Positions 26,880-36,369 of a DNA stretch of 64,000 nucleotides are shown here, one piece after another. The stretch spans positions 310,001 to 374,000 of the forward strand of contig NZ_JAIZEO010000004.1 in NCBI RefSeq assembly GCF_024189315.1, read 5' to 3'. This DNA is from Halobacillus sp. A5. Its GTDB lineage: Bacteria; Bacillota; Bacilli; Bacillales; Halobacillaceae. The position numbers and the translations under genes are program-made. The first letter of the stretch is position 1; each line of letters starts with the position of its first letter. The notes under the pieces were generated by a model. The model saw only the letters and a program-made list of their open reading frames with translations, made no database searches and was not told the DNA's origin.

Positions 26880-27530
26880 CTAAATAGATGTGATTGCTGC
26901 TTTAACAGGTGTCGAACCACCGACCACCTGAAATTCCCTGCCGATCGTCGAGTCATCCTCCAGGCTGGCTGCTATTACAGAAGCAACGTCTTCCCTGGGG
27001 ATTTCACCTCTTTCCACTTCAACAGCAGCTTCGACTTGACCTGTTCCCTCATCATTCGTCAGCCTGCCGGGATGAATGATCGTGTAATCAAGGTCTGTTC
27101 TTTTCAGCCACTCATCGGCATAATGCTTAGCGGCCACATACGGTGCAAAGGATGAATCCGCCGCCTGAATCGCTTCACGCCTCGTGTCAAATGAGCTGAT
27201 CATAACAAACCGCTTCACCCCGGATGCTTTAGCTGCTTCAATGGTTTTAACTGCACCGTCTAAATCAATTAAAATCGTTTTGTCTTTGCCAGTGCTGGGG
27301 CCGGAACCAGCTGTGAATACGACTGCGTCGACACCTTCAGCTGCTTTGGCAATCGTTTCGATATCGTCTTCGAGATCAACCACGACGGTTTCGACGCCCT
27401 GTTCCTCAAAAAAGGACGCCTGCTCGGGTTTACGGATCATAGCTTTCGCTTCCAGACTATCCCTTTCTTTAATGAATGAAATGAGATGCTTACCAATCTG
27501 TCCATTTGCGCCTACAACGAGAACCTTCAT
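26880..27530 (-). CDS. NAD(P)-binding protein of the atypical SDR/NmrA-like type (YhfK/YwnB-like)
   Basis: 216 residues from ATG 27530, with GGTGGAG just before it; a GTG 9 bases upstream is the longer option. GANGQIGKHL (about 6-15) is the Rossmann motif, VVFTAGSG and RFVMISSFDTR follow, and YVAAKHYADEWL has the Tyr/Lys pair of extended SDRs; YTIIHPGRL is typical of the YhfK group. These proteins are common but their substrates are unknown. No partner gene is evident. Confidence 0.78.
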   Translation of the reverse strand: MKVLVVGANGQIGKHLISFIKERDSLEAKAMIRKPEQASFFEEQGVETVVVDLEDDIETIAKAAEGVDAVVFTAGSGPSTGKDKTILIDLDGAVKTIEAAKASGVKRFVMISSFDTRREAIQAADSSFAPYVAAKHYADEWLKRTDLDYTIIHPGRLTNDEGTGQVEAAVEVERGEIPREDVASVIAASLEDDSTIGREFQVVGGSTPVKAAITSI

Positions 27531-27641
27531 TTTCTCCACCCTTTCTCAGCAGATATTACTTATATAGTAAATGTGATTGATGAATAATGTCTAGAAAGTC
27601 AGCTTGCGGTTAAATGTCAGAATCCCCTTCTCTACATTAGT

Positions 27642-27667
27642 AGACGGCTGCTAGAAAGCAGCCGTCT
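27642..27667 (-). terminator. Terminator after the aldehyde dehydrogenase gene
   Basis: AGACGGCTGCT-aga-AAGCAGCCGTCT, an 11-12 bp perfect stem with a short loop. Confidence 0.65.
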
Positions 27668-27680
27668 GGACCAGGTTTTA

Positions 27681-29102
27681 TTATGGATAGCCTAAAATTG
27701 TTTTCACTTCCAAGTATTCCTCTATACCATAATCGCCCCATTCTCTGCCGATCCCGGATTGTTTAAAGCCGCCAAACGGGGAAGAAAAGTCTGCTTCTGT
27801 GTCATTAACCTTCACACGTCCCGCACGAATGCCTGAAGCTGCTTTTCGAAGCATGGCCGGATCCTTTCCGTACACATACCCAGCCAGGCCGTAAATGGTT
27901 TCGTTGGCGGTCTCAATCGCTTCTTCAAGCGTATCGTAAGTGAGCACCGTCATGACAGGGCCAAAGATTTCTTCCTGTGCGATAACCATCTGATTATCAA
28001 CATCCGTAAAGATGGTTGGTTTCGTATAGTAGCCTTTATCCAGCCCCTCAGGTTTACCCGTACCTCCAGCAATCATTGTCGCTCCTTCTTCAATCCCTTT
28101 TTCTATATAGGACTGCACCGTATCCCACTGTTTTTTGGAAACGAGCGGACCGATGTGATTGCCTTGGCGCGGATCACCGACAGGAAATTCAGACAACGAC
28201 TTCTTCATCGCTTCTTCAAACTCTTCCTTCATAGAAGCTGGAATTAATGTCCGTGTCGCTGCTGAGCACACCTGTCCGGAATTCGTTGCAATATGACCAA
28301 CTGCTGCCTTCGCTGCCTCCTCGACATTGGCATCTTCGAGCACAATGAGCGGTGATTTTCCGCCAAGTTCAAGAGCCACCTTCTTAATCGTTTCTGATGC
28401 ATTTTTCATGATTTTCTCACCTGTAGCACCGGAGCCGGTAAAGGATACAAAGTCAATGTCCGGGTGGGAGCTGATGCCATCACCAATCACTGACCCTGAG
28501 CCATTCACAAGATTAAACACGCCTTTAGGAACCCCGACCTTATCGAAGATTTCCGTTAAAATAACCGCAGCAAACGGTGTCAGCTCCGCCGGCTTCAAGA
28601 CGACAGGACTTCCTGCCGCAAACGCACTCGCAATTTTTGTAGACGTCTGGTTGGTCGGGAAGTTCCATGGTGTGATCAACCCGCTGACACCGATCGATTC
28701 TTTCATGCGGGTATGTCCGTCATGCTCCTCAATGAAAGAGAAATTCTTCAGTGATTCCGCGGCCTGTGAAAAATGGTTGTACCCCATCATAAAATGAATA
28801 TTCTCTGAGATCTCAAGCGGAGAACCAAGTTCGTCCGTAATGGTTTCAATGATATCCTCTTTTCGATTCTCATATTCCTTGGCGATGTTTTCGAGCATTT
28901 CAACGCGTTCTTCTTTTGTCGTTTGTGAAAAAGACGGAAACGCATCACGCGCCGCCTTCACCGCTTTATCTAAATCCTCTTTCGTACCGAGACTGATTTT
29001 TCCGATCACTTCTTCTGTAGCAGGATTAATTACTTCCTCGGTTTCTGAACCCGTAGAATCTACCCATTCACCGTTAATATAATGCTTCAAATAATTTCGC
29101 AT
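27681..29102 (-). CDS. Aldehyde dehydrogenase (NAD(P)+)
   Basis: 473 residues of the ALDH superfamily, which oxidises aldehydes to acids. PWNFPTNQ (145-152), FTGSGATG (221-228), catalytic Glu245 in LELGGKSP and the nucleophile Cys279 in NSGQVCSA are all present, as is the late [13 protein letters not shown]. The close resemblance is to the broad Bacillus DhaS/YwdH-type enzymes without a fixed substrate. It is a single gene. Confidence 0.92.
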   Translation of the reverse strand: MRNYLKHYINGEWVDSTGSETEEVINPATEEVIGKISLGTKEDLDKAVKAARDAFPSFSQTTKEERVEMLENIAKEYENRKEDIIETITDELGSPLEISENIHFMMGYNHFSQAAESLKNFSFIEEHDGHTRMKESIGVSGLITPWNFPTNQTSTKIASAFAAGSPVVLKPAELTPFAAVILTEIFDKVGVPKGVFNLVNGSGSVIGDGISSHPDIDFVSFTGSGATGEKIMKNASETIKKVALELGGKSPLIVLEDANVEEAAKAAVGHIATNSGQVCSAATRTLIPASMKEEFEEAMKKSLSEFPVGDPRQGNHIGPLVSKKQWDTVQSYIEKGIEEGATMIAGGTGKPEGLDKGYYTKPTIFTDVDNQMVIAQEEIFGPVMTVLTYDTLEEAIETANETIYGLAGYVYGKDPAMLRKAASGIRAGRVKVNDTEADFSSPFGGFKQSGIGREWGDYGIEEYLEVKTILGYP

Positions 29103-29266
29103 GAGATTATTCTCCTTTATATATAAAAATAAATTTATTGTTCCTGCAGAGAGTTTATCCTTTATTTAGGGAATCGAAACATTATTCGAAGTCCTGCCGG
29201 TTTTATTCGCTTAAAGGGCTGCTTACGTTTTATTCATAATCTGTACTCCCTATTAATTCACCAAAA

Positions 29267-29298
29267 AAAGACAATTCACCCTCAAGGCAAATTGTCTT
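29267..29298. terminator. Terminator after the aldo/keto reductase gene
   Basis: AAAGACAATT...AATTGTCTT stem with A/T tracts on both sides, between the aldo/keto reductase stop and the aldehyde dehydrogenase start. Confidence 0.6.
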
Positions 29299-29335
29299 CT
29301 TTTTATATATTCCCGGCATTCGTTCTACTGCCGGC

Positions 29336-30178
29336 TTAAAACTCTTCATAAACTGCGGGATCCTGATCGTTTATCCGGCCATCCGGACGAGTTAACTCTG
29401 CGACCATTCTCATTTCATTATCCGTGAGAGAGAAATCAAAGATTGATAGATTTTCCAGCTGCCGATTTGGAGAGGATGACTTCGGAATAGGAATCGCACC
29501 TAATTGATGATGCCAGCGTAAAACCACTTGAGATATCGTCTTATTGTGCTGATCCGCAATTCTTTGAAGTGTCTCATTTTCCAGCACATCATTTGCCCGG
29601 GCTAATGGGCTCCAGGATTGTGTTTTAATATTATGCTCTTCGTGCCACACTCTCTGCTCTTCCTGATTGAAAAAAGGATGTAATTCGATTTGATTAATAC
29701 TTGGCTTCGTACCCGTTTCCTTTTCTAAACGGTCCAAATGCTCAGGCAGGAAGTTACACACTCCAATTGAACGGATCAGCCCCCATTTTTTAGCGTCAAT
29801 CAAGGCTTGCCAAGCTTCTACATATTCATCCTGTTTAGGATTAGGCCAGTGAATCAGATATAGATCATAATAATCCAGGTTCCCGCGGTACAAGGATTCC
29901 TGTATAGCTGTAACCGCCTTATCGTATGTCTGATACCGGCCTGGCAATTTAGATGTAATGATTAATTCATTTCTTGAGACCGAACTGCGTCGAATGGCTT
30001 CGCCTACGGTTCCTTCATTTTCATAATTATAGGCTGTATCAATCAGCCGATAACCGGTATCAATCGCGGTGTCGATCGCCTGTGCCCCTGCATTTCCGTT
30101 CAGTTTATAGGTGCCCAGCCCTATAGCTGGCAAAGTGGTTCCATCGTTTAGCGTAACCTCTGGAATGGAAGAACTCAT
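29336..30178 (-). CDS. Aldo/keto reductase
   Basis: 280 residues, a (beta/alpha)8 NADPH oxidoreductase like B. subtilis YvgN/YtbE. The tetrad is visible as Asp in LIDTAYNYENE, Tyr in the same motif, Lys in ITSKLPG and His in YLIHWPNP; SIGVCNF and IPIPKSSSP bind the cofactor. AAAGGAGTGAGCA lies before the start; GTG 30181 and ATG 30178 are both usable. It probably detoxifies reactive carbonyls. Confidence 0.9.
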   Translation of the reverse strand: MSSSIPEVTLNDGTTLPAIGLGTYKLNGNAGAQAIDTAIDTGYRLIDTAYNYENEGTVGEAIRRSSVSRNELIITSKLPGRYQTYDKAVTAIQESLYRGNLDYYDLYLIHWPNPKQDEYVEAWQALIDAKKWGLIRSIGVCNFLPEHLDRLEKETGTKPSINQIELHPFFNQEEQRVWHEEHNIKTQSWSPLARANDVLENETLQRIADQHNKTISQVVLRWHHQLGAIPIPKSSSPNRQLENLSIFDFSLTDNEMRMVAELTRPDGRINDQDPAVYEEF

Positions 30179-30402
30179 CACTGCTCACTCCTTTAAAGTA
30201 ATAGTTTAAGAGTATCATTATAATGAAAAGTTTTCCAAGTTTCCTGAAAAAGCATAGAGCACTGGAGCTTTAATATCGTTCCGGCTGACAAGTACATGTT
30301 CTGCAGTCTTTTGTTCTTAAGTTGTTAACTTTCAATGTTAAAGACAATGATATATAGGGAAGAGAATAAATGGATGATTTATATCAAAAAAGGAGTGGAA
30401 GC

Positions 30403-31293
30403 ATGAACAGTAGTCAATTTAATAAAATCAAAAACGGACAAGGGTTTATCGCCGCACTCGATCAAAGCGGCGGCAGCACACCTAAAGCACTCGCCACCTA
30501 TGGAGTACCTGCTCATTCTTATTCAGGGGAAGACGAAATGTTTGACCTCGTTCACGAGATGCGCACAAGAATTATTACATCACCTTCATTTGACGGCGAC
30601 CGTATCCTCGGGGCGATTCTTTTTGAACAGACAATGGACCGTAAGATTGAAGGAAAATACACGGCAGATTATCTTGCTGATATAAACGTCGTTCCCTTCC
30701 TTAAAGTAGACAAAGGACTAGCCGATGAGAAAGACGGAGTTCAGCTTATGAAGCCGATTAACGACCTGGATGAGAAGCTGCGCCGCGCCAACGAACGAAA
30801 TGTTTTCGGTACCAAAATGCGTTCGGTCATACATGAACCAAACGAAAGCGGAATTAAAGACGTCGTTGACCAGCAGTTCGAAATTGGAAAACAGATAATT
30901 GGTTATGATCTCGTTCCGATAATTGAACCGGAAGTCAGCATTAAAAGTGAGAACAAGGAACAATGTGAAGAAATTTTGCGCGGTGAGATTCTCAAACACT
31001 TAAACAGTTTATCGGCAGATGAGAACGTCATGCTGAAGCTTACCATTCCGACGAAAGCCAATGCATACAAAGAGCTCGTCGATCACCCGCGTGTGTTGCG
31101 TGTGGTAGCACTTTCAGGGGGATATTCCCGTGATGAAGCCAATGAGAAGTTGAAAGAAAACGACGGCCTGGTAGCAAGCTTCTCCCGGGCGCTGGCCTCT
31201 GATTTAAAGGCTGATCAGTCAGACGATCAGTTTGATGAAGCGTTGAAGGATGCGGTAGATACGATTTTCGATGCGTCTGTGAACAAGAACTAA
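30403..31293 (+). CDS. Class I fructose-bisphosphate aldolase
   Basis: 296 residues, like the class I enzyme of staphylococci (FdaA) and other Bacillota. It cleaves fructose-1,6-bisphosphate through a lysine Schiff base. [17 protein letters not shown] near the start, [21 protein letters not shown] (with a Lys at the active site), VPIIEPEV and MLKLTIP (Schiff-base Lys region) are present. ATG at 30403 follows AAAAAGGAGTGG. The class I enzyme is often the gluconeogenic or accessory aldolase in Bacillota; here it is a single gene. Confidence 0.9.
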   Translation: MNSSQFNKIKNGQGFIAALDQSGGSTPKALATYGVPAHSYSGEDEMFDLVHEMRTRIITSPSFDGDRILGAILFEQTMDRKIEGKYTADYLADINVVPFLKVDKGLADEKDGVQLMKPINDLDEKLRRANERNVFGTKMRSVIHEPNESGIKDVVDQQFEIGKQIIGYDLVPIIEPEVSIKSENKEQCEEILRGEILKHLNSLSADENVMLKLTIPTKANAYKELVDHPRVLRVVALSGGYSRDEANEKLKENDGLVASFSRALASDLKADQSDDQFDEALKDAVDTIFDASVNKN

Positions 31294-31304
31294 GACGATT
31301 TCAG

Positions 31305-31331
31305 GGTGCGCTTGCCAAGAGCGCACCTTTA
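31305..31331. terminator. Terminator between the aldolase and endonuclease IV genes
   Basis: GGTGCGCT-tgccaag-AGCGCACC then TTTATTTTT; converging genes on both sides. Confidence 0.8.
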
Positions 31332-32168
31332 TTTTTCGCCCCATTTTTCCTCCAGCTGCTTAATTTCTTCCTTATGCGGAACGATTTCTTTTGGCGTTTC
31401 GAGGATAAACGGAACATTTTCCAATAAGTGAGTCTTAAACAGCTGAGCAAATTGGACCTCCTTTATATATCCATGACCAAAGATATTCGCATGCCGATCT
31501 TTCCCTGATCCTGTGTCGTATTTGGAATTATTGAGATGAATCACAGCTAAATGATTAAAATAATCCAACTCCATTCCCTTTTCTACTACCTGTCCCCAAT
31601 TGTCACCGTCCCACAGTCCGCTCGCAAATGCATGACATGTATCAAAACAGAAGCCGATCTTCTCGGGCTCGTCACATAACTTCCTGATCTGTACCAGCTC
31701 TTCCAACGTCGTACCCATCGCTCCCGGCTTTCCCGCCATATTCTCAAGGAGAATCCTGCACACTCCCTGCCACTGACCCAGCACTTCATTCAGTACTTCT
31801 ATCATAAGGCGGTAGCTGGCCAGCTTATCATCGTTAAACAGATCCTTTCCGAAATGAACGACAAGACCTATAGATCCGCACGCCTCAGCAATTGCTAAAT
31901 CATTGAGGAGTGAAGCCGTGACCTGTTCCCTTTTATTTTCATTAAAAGGCGTTAACGTGGTAGGGTACGGCGAGTGAGCGACTGAGACAATTCCCTGCTG
32001 CCTGCAAAAATCGCTGCAAAGCTCTGCATCTTCTTTATTAAACGATTTAACCGTCAGGCTTCGCGGATTCTTCGGAAAATATTGAAAAGCTTCTGCACCC
32101 ATGGCGGCTGCCTGCTCCGCCGCCCCTAAATAACCCTCTCTAATTGAAACGTGGCTGCCAAAAATCAT
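31329..32168 (-). CDS. Deoxyribonuclease IV (AP endonuclease, endonuclease IV family)
   Basis: 279 residues; a TIM barrel that cuts DNA at abasic sites using three zinc ions. IFGSHVSIREGY opens the protein, AHSPYPTTL, VVHFGK, ILLENMAGK, GFCFDTCHAFASG, VIHLNNSKYDTGSGKDRH and FILETPKE supply the metal ligands in the family order. ATG at 32168 is chosen because AAGGGG precedes it; the open frame extends to 32237. B. subtilis has a related yqfS/nfo gene. Confidence 0.9.
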   Translation of the reverse strand: MIFGSHVSIREGYLGAAEQAAAMGAEAFQYFPKNPRSLTVKSFNKEDAELCSDFCRQQGIVSVAHSPYPTTLTPFNENKREQVTASLLNDLAIAEACGSIGLVVHFGKDLFNDDKLASYRLMIEVLNEVLGQWQGVCRILLENMAGKPGAMGTTLEELVQIRKLCDEPEKIGFCFDTCHAFASGLWDGDNWGQVVEKGMELDYFNHLAVIHLNNSKYDTGSGKDRHANIFGHGYIKEVQFAQLFKTHLLENVPFILETPKEIVPHKEEIKQLEEKWGEK

Positions 32169-32280
32169 ATTAATCCCCTTCTTCTCGAAACGTACGTAGA
32201 TATTATTTTCTCCAAAAGTTAATAATTCATCATACAAAAAAGTTCAGCCTTCGCTTAGTTGCGGCGGCTGATCTTTTTTA

Positions 32281-32346
32281 TGGGCGTTTATTTGATTTTG
32301 TGGGCGAATATCTTAGTTTACGGGCGATTATGCTTTTTTATGGGCG
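32281..32346. repeat. Tandem array of degenerate 20-bp units (GGGCG-type)
   Basis: GGGCG recurs at 32282, 32302, 32322 and 32342, an exact 20-base step, with T-rich spacers. On the minus strand the unit is TCGCCCATAAAAAAGCATAA and relatives. Located between endonuclease IV and the small lipoprotein gene. The layout CGC-NN-ATAAA matches the array at 22319. Confidence 0.65.
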
Positions 32347-32375
32347 AAAACACTTAATTTACATACGGCAGGGCC

Positions 32376-32786
32376 TTATTTTACACTTTCAATAATGGTC
32401 CCTTCAATAACAGGCGTGCCTGCATCGTCTGTCCCCTGATAGGTTCCATACACTTCCACTATATCTTTAATCATAAATTCTGCACCTTCATCCTTATTTT
32501 CCACCGAATAAGTCCCTTCTCCAGCCTCTTCATCCGCTGTTACCGAGAAAACGGCTGCCGCCTCATCCGCAGGTGCTGCAGCGGAAATATAACCTTGAAT
32601 GAATACCTTGTCGCCCTCTTCCACTTCCCCTGCATTAACAGTCGCAAAATCAATTGGTACCGCTTCTTCCCTTAATTGTTCTTCCAAATCCTGTTGAGAC
32701 GGCTGCTCCTTACTTTCATTCGCACTGGTATCCTCTGAGCAGCCGAGCAAGGCAGCTAAACCGAGTATAGCTAAATATTTTTTCAT
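32376..32786 (-). CDS. Small lipoprotein with OB-fold-like domain, function unknown
   Basis: 136 residues. A signal peptide ends in the lipobox ALLGC (Cys16), then comes a Ser/Glu/Gln linker and a compact beta-rich domain (about 45-136: GDKVFIQGYIS, VFSVTADE, EFMIKDIVEVYGTYQG, PVIEGTIIESV). The order of strands resembles the tRNA-anticodon/OB-type fold common in secreted Bacillus lipoproteins, but I did not identify a named family. Probably bound to the outer face of the membrane. Function unknown. Confidence 0.7.
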   Translation of the reverse strand: MKKYLAILGLAALLGCSEDTSANESKEQPSQQDLEEQLREEAVPIDFATVNAGEVEEGDKVFIQGYISAAAPADEAAAVFSVTADEEAGEGTYSVENKDEGAEFMIKDIVEVYGTYQGTDDAGTPVIEGTIIESVK

Positions 32787-32968
32787 ACATCGACCTCCAT
32801 GTCATATGCTTACCTTTCTAATTCTAGATGTGAAGCTTAATTCCTTCGATGAAGATTGTAGACTTCTGGCTAGTTTTAGCATCACAAAGAACAATGGTGC
32901 AATTGTCTGGGAACTGGATGTCGTTCTCCAATAAATTTATCAACAGCTTGGAATGCACTGGATAAAAT

Positions 32969-33012
32969 AATAAAAAAGCTCCTTCTACGTTTCAAGAACG
33001 CGAAGAAGCTCC
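32969..33012 (-). terminator. Terminator after the Rok-like gene
   Basis: On the minus strand AGCTTCTTC-g-CGTT-cttga-AACG-t-AGAAGGAGCT and then TTTTTT, directly after the stop at 33016. Confidence 0.75.
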
Positions 33013-33015
33013 CTG

Positions 33016-33537
33016 TTATCGATTGCTCTCATCTAATATCGTTATCTTCCTATTTCCACTGATGACACTTCTTAACCGCCGGTCCATTTTTCTTGCTCTC
33101 CATATAATATGAGAGAAATTGGCCGGTGTAAAGTTGTGTTGATCGATTAAATATTGCTCAAATGCTTCGTGATCCACCTGATTATTATGGTCCTTCGCAT
33201 AGTTTATTAAAATATGCGTCAATTCCTTGTATGTCATGTTTTTGGATCGATCCGCTGAAAAGGCTATTGGGTCAGTGGGAAGGATATAGTCATTTTTCAA
33301 CGCTTCCTCAGCTTTATCTATTGAAAGATCAGATTTAATCTCAGGGTCCGGGCCTTTTAATTCATCGGCCATCTCCACAGAATGGTCATTGTTCTCACCA
33401 TTCTCCTCCATACGCTCCAGCCGGGCTATGAGCTCATGCTGTTCACTGGTAAGCTCCTTGAGCATCTCCCGCAGATGCTTTTTTTCCTCTTGTATATCCT
33501 CTAACCGCATCCCTATAGCGTTTCGTAACGTAAACAT
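33016..33537 (-). CDS. Rok-like DNA-binding protein (winged helix), probable
   Basis: 173 residues. The start MFTLRNAIGMRLEDIQEEK is like the N-terminus of Bacillus Rok (MF..R.A...RLE), followed by a coiled-coil oligomerisation region (about 8-48), an acidic linker (50-85) and a C-terminal domain (about 100-173; YKELTHILINYAKDHNN, FEQYLIDQH, RARKMDRR) of the size of Rok's winged helix. Rok is a nucleoid-associated repressor of AT-rich and acquired genes. The identification is by layout and weak similarity only; the C-terminal half is divergent. Confidence 0.5.
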   Translation of the reverse strand: MFTLRNAIGMRLEDIQEEKKHLREMLKELTSEQHELIARLERMEENGENNDHSVEMADELKGPDPEIKSDLSIDKAEEALKNDYILPTDPIAFSADRSKNMTYKELTHILINYAKDHNNQVDHEAFEQYLIDQHNFTPANFSHIIWRARKMDRRLRSVISGNRKITILDESNR

Positions 33538-33667
33538 AGCAGGGAGGCCTCCTTTAATAGTAATGACTATAAAATATCATAGCATACTAAAAAAGAGAGA
33601 AGATGCCTAAGCCTTTTGATTGATTAAAAAAACACCGGTTGCCTGGAGATGACTTAGGTTGATATAC

Positions 33668-34564
33668 CTAAACACTTATATCTCCTTCGCGGGCCTCAGC
33701 CATCTTCTGCGGGTCATAATTAATCACATCAGAAGAATAGATTGTCACACTTACCTGGCCCCCATCCACTCTTGACCTGATTAAAAGCGGCTGATTAAAC
33801 TGGTTCTTAAATGTAAAATCAGGACCATACCAGCTCACTGTCGCATCGCGGCCGGGAGGAACATAAGGGACCCGCTTGCTGTGGGAAAAACGTTCCAAAA
33901 TCTTTACGCCCACCTTATCGACCGAGTTAAACAGGGTAGAAGAAAGCTGGCAGATCCCCCCGCCAATTCCCTCGGTCAATTCCCCTTTCACAATCTCCGG
34001 CGCATTCATGTAGCCCTTCTCTTTCGTTCTTTTTCCAACGGCCTTATTAAACGAAAATACCTCTCCGGGAAAGACCACGTGACTATCCAGAGCTTCAGCA
34101 GCCAGGCGGATGTTATGAGATCGTTCTTTATTGTTGGAGTTGAAATAGGTGACATATTGCCCGATCTGCTGTGTGCGGATGTTGGCAAGCAGTTCACTAT
34201 CCACCTCAGGACGGACAGCCAGCTTCGGCACCGAGATTGAGGACGCTTCATTTGCATAGAGGTACTCATAGAATTTCTCCATGAATTTCTTCTGATAAAC
34301 CCTGGTTCCATCCTCTCCAGGTATGATTTCACCGGAGTCCCCTATTTTGGCATTTACTGGTTCCCGGCCAATTTGTTCATCCAGCCGGTCAATGAGCTGC
34401 TGGATTTTAGAATGATTCACAAAGGGCTCCCCCAGAAACTCGGCTTCGAAGTCCTTTCGGTTCACAGACATAACTTCTTTGTCATCCTCAGTGATGGTTA
34501 AGCGGTCATCTTGTATAGAGGGTTGTGCTAAGAGTAAGCATAAAGACAAAAAGGCAAATTTCAT
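33668..34564 (-). CDS. VanW family protein, exported
   Basis: 298 residues: an N-terminal signal peptide (about 1-17), a poorly conserved region, then the VanW domain (about 150-290) with RSHNIRLAAEAL, VFPGEVFSFN, GGGICQLSSTLFN, SHSKRVPYVPPGRDATV and LLIRSRVDGG. VanW was first seen in vancomycin-resistance clusters of the B type but occurs widely in Bacillota (for example YoaR) with no proven role, and there is no van gene here. Probably acts at the cell wall. Confidence 0.86.
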   Translation of the reverse strand: MKFAFLSLCLLLAQPSIQDDRLTITEDDKEVMSVNRKDFEAEFLGEPFVNHSKIQQLIDRLDEQIGREPVNAKIGDSGEIIPGEDGTRVYQKKFMEKFYEYLYANEASSISVPKLAVRPEVDSELLANIRTQQIGQYVTYFNSNNKERSHNIRLAAEALDSHVVFPGEVFSFNKAVGKRTKEKGYMNAPEIVKGELTEGIGGGICQLSSTLFNSVDKVGVKILERFSHSKRVPYVPPGRDATVSWYGPDFTFKNQFNQPLLIRSRVDGGQVSVTIYSSDVINYDPQKMAEAREGDISV

Positions 34565-34673
34565 AACAAAACCTCCTACATGCTAGTATGAGTAGAAGGT
34601 GAATGAATCATGTGGGGAACTTTTGACTTTACTATTCATAATTTCTCTAAACGGGGCTTGATAGCGTGAAAAC

Positions 34674-34703
34674 GCTGGACACTATGGAAGAGCCCAGCTT
34701 TTT
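34674..34703. terminator. Inverted repeat downstream of the SSS transporter gene
   Basis: GCTGG...CCAGC followed by TTTTTA on the plus strand; a moderate terminator-like hairpin for the converging side or for the SSS operon. Confidence 0.4.
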
Positions 34704-34795
34704 AGTCTCATCTATTTACAGCGCCGGCAGCTGCTTCAACAAGTTCAACTGTTTGATCAACAACAGTCTCGCAAGCAAACCCTTCGATCTGTAGT

Positions 34796-36364
34796 TTATG
34801 CGTCCTTCTTCGTAATTTTTGGCTCGTCACTAATGACACTTGGATCTGTTTCGTTTTTTTGTATATCGAGAATGGTCTGCTTTGTTGATTGGCTTATTTC
34901 TGCTTTGAAATAAGGCTCATAGGCCTCAACCGGAGATCTCTTGGTGAAAAAGACTACGAGAAGAACACCTATTAACGAAGCTGACAGGGCGATCAAGAAC
35001 GGGTTGGTTGCATTAAGAAATTGAGCAATAATATACGTAAAAAGCCCAACGAGCATAGATACATAGGCTCCGGCTCTATTCATCCGCTTCCAATACAGCC
35101 CTAAGATGACTACAGCAAAAAATACTGCTCCAAAGCCTCCATAAACGTAGGTGAATCCCATGGCAAGGAACCAGGGTGGAGTAATGGAGCTGACCACTGC
35201 GATGACCGCAATGACAAACATTCCAATTCTAAGATTCATGTTGAACTTCTTTTCAGTTATTTGCTTTTTCGAGAAAATGTTTAAGTATACGTCATAATAT
35301 AAGGAAGTTGCACAGTGTAAAAGCATTGAATTCGCTGACGAGACCGCGGCGGCACATAATGCCACTAATGTTAAGGCACCAACTAAAGGCGGGGTGTACT
35401 CCTGTACAATTAAGGGAATGATATAATCCGTAGTCTGATCTGCCGGTAAACTAGGGATTAATGTCTTCGCACCCAGCCCCATTATGATTAATGGTATAAA
35501 GATGACGATTAATACGAGAAGCGAACCCATGACTTGCAAGACAGCAACTTTAACATTTCTAGGAGCCAGCATTCTCGTAACCCAGTGAGGGGACACAATA
35601 GACCCGACTGCATTTGACATAAAAATAGCAAGCAAAGCCCCTAAACCAAATGTACCCACCGGGGAAATCATTGATCCTTCTGGTATTTCACTTCCACCCA
35701 AATTTGTAGGTTGAGTAGTGGCGGAAATGGTGTCCACTATGTTTGCCAATCCACCTGTGGCAGCTAACACAGAAGCTCCACCTAAAATGACACCCAACAC
35801 GATTAAGAGCGTATTTAATGTATCTGTTGCAGCAACTGACCAGAAGCCTCCGATGCTTGTAAAAAGCAGGAAAATTAAAAATGCGAATATCGCATACTGA
35901 TAATCAAATCCGGTGATCGTCGAGAAGACAATACCAAATCCGACTACCTGTAAATGGACAAATAAAAAGTATCCGATAAACATGATAGCTCCTACTATGG
36001 TGCGTAAATGACTTACCTTTCGAAAGGGCTCGAATCTCATATGAATATATTCTGGAAAGGTTCGTGCTGGAATTTCCGGCCTGCGAACCTTGTACGCAAC
36101 CAAGGGCATTAAGGCGGTTGCCAAAAACCATCCCGCCACCCAGCCAATTATAGCGGAAACGCCGTTACTATAGAGATATCCTGGAATTCCCATAACAGAA
36201 GCAACACTAACCCATGTAGCTGTAGTTGTACCAATACCTAACAAAAGTCCCATTCGGTGGCCGCCGGTAGTAAAGTCAGACATAGATTCAGCATGCCTCA
36301 GGCTTCTAATTGAAGTCCATATAACGAAAGCAACGTATAAACCAAGAACGATTAAGTAGACCAT
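34796..36364 (-). CDS. Sodium:solute symporter (SSS) family transporter
   Basis: 522 residues, about 13 membrane segments. DFTTGGHRMG (about 30-39) and GTTTATWVSVASVMGIPGYLY (described here as GTTTATWVS plus VMGIPG) lie in TM1-2, and the central ALCAAAVSSANSMLLHCATSLYYD region carries the Na+-site serines. ATG at 36364 is preferred over GTG 36373 because AAGGGGAG is at the right distance. The substrate is likely the compound degraded by the BKACE/PanE-like enzymes upstream. A 49-residue membrane protein is encoded just before it. Confidence 0.86.
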   Translation of the reverse strand: MVYLIVLGLYVAFVIWTSIRSLRHAESMSDFTTGGHRMGLLLGIGTTTATWVSVASVMGIPGYLYSNGVSAIIGWVAGWFLATALMPLVAYKVRRPEIPARTFPEYIHMRFEPFRKVSHLRTIVGAIMFIGYFLFVHLQVVGFGIVFSTITGFDYQYAIFAFLIFLLFTSIGGFWSVAATDTLNTLLIVLGVILGGASVLAATGGLANIVDTISATTQPTNLGGSEIPEGSMISPVGTFGLGALLAIFMSNAVGSIVSPHWVTRMLAPRNVKVAVLQVMGSLLVLIVIFIPLIIMGLGAKTLIPSLPADQTTDYIIPLIVQEYTPPLVGALTLVALCAAAVSSANSMLLHCATSLYYDVYLNIFSKKQITEKKFNMNLRIGMFVIAVIAVVSSITPPWFLAMGFTYVYGGFGAVFFAVVILGLYWKRMNRAGAYVSMLVGLFTYIIAQFLNATNPFLIALSASLIGVLLVVFFTKRSPVEAYEPYFKAEISQSTKQTILDIQKNETDPSVISDEPKITKKDA

Positions 36365-36369
36365 ACCAC

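Noticed and set aside
28327-28797. 156-codon open frame opposite the aldehyde dehydrogenase
   Set aside because: Antisense shadow; the real gene keeps all its catalytic residues.
29170-29260. Possible fourth periodic array (CGAATAA motifs) after the aldehyde dehydrogenase start
   Set aside because: Only two copies at a 21-base step and a third out of phase; not convincing.
32830-32934. 34-codon plus-strand frame reading VKLNSFDEDCRLLASF... upstream of the lipoprotein gene
   Set aside because: Looks protein-like but has no ribosome site and is too short to call a gene or a remnant.
33881-34240. Open frames overlapping the VanW gene on both strands
   Set aside because: Alternative frames of the VanW gene without start signals.
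33668-34564. Vancomycin resistance determinant
   Set aside because: VanW-domain proteins are widespread in Bacillota and no other van gene is present.
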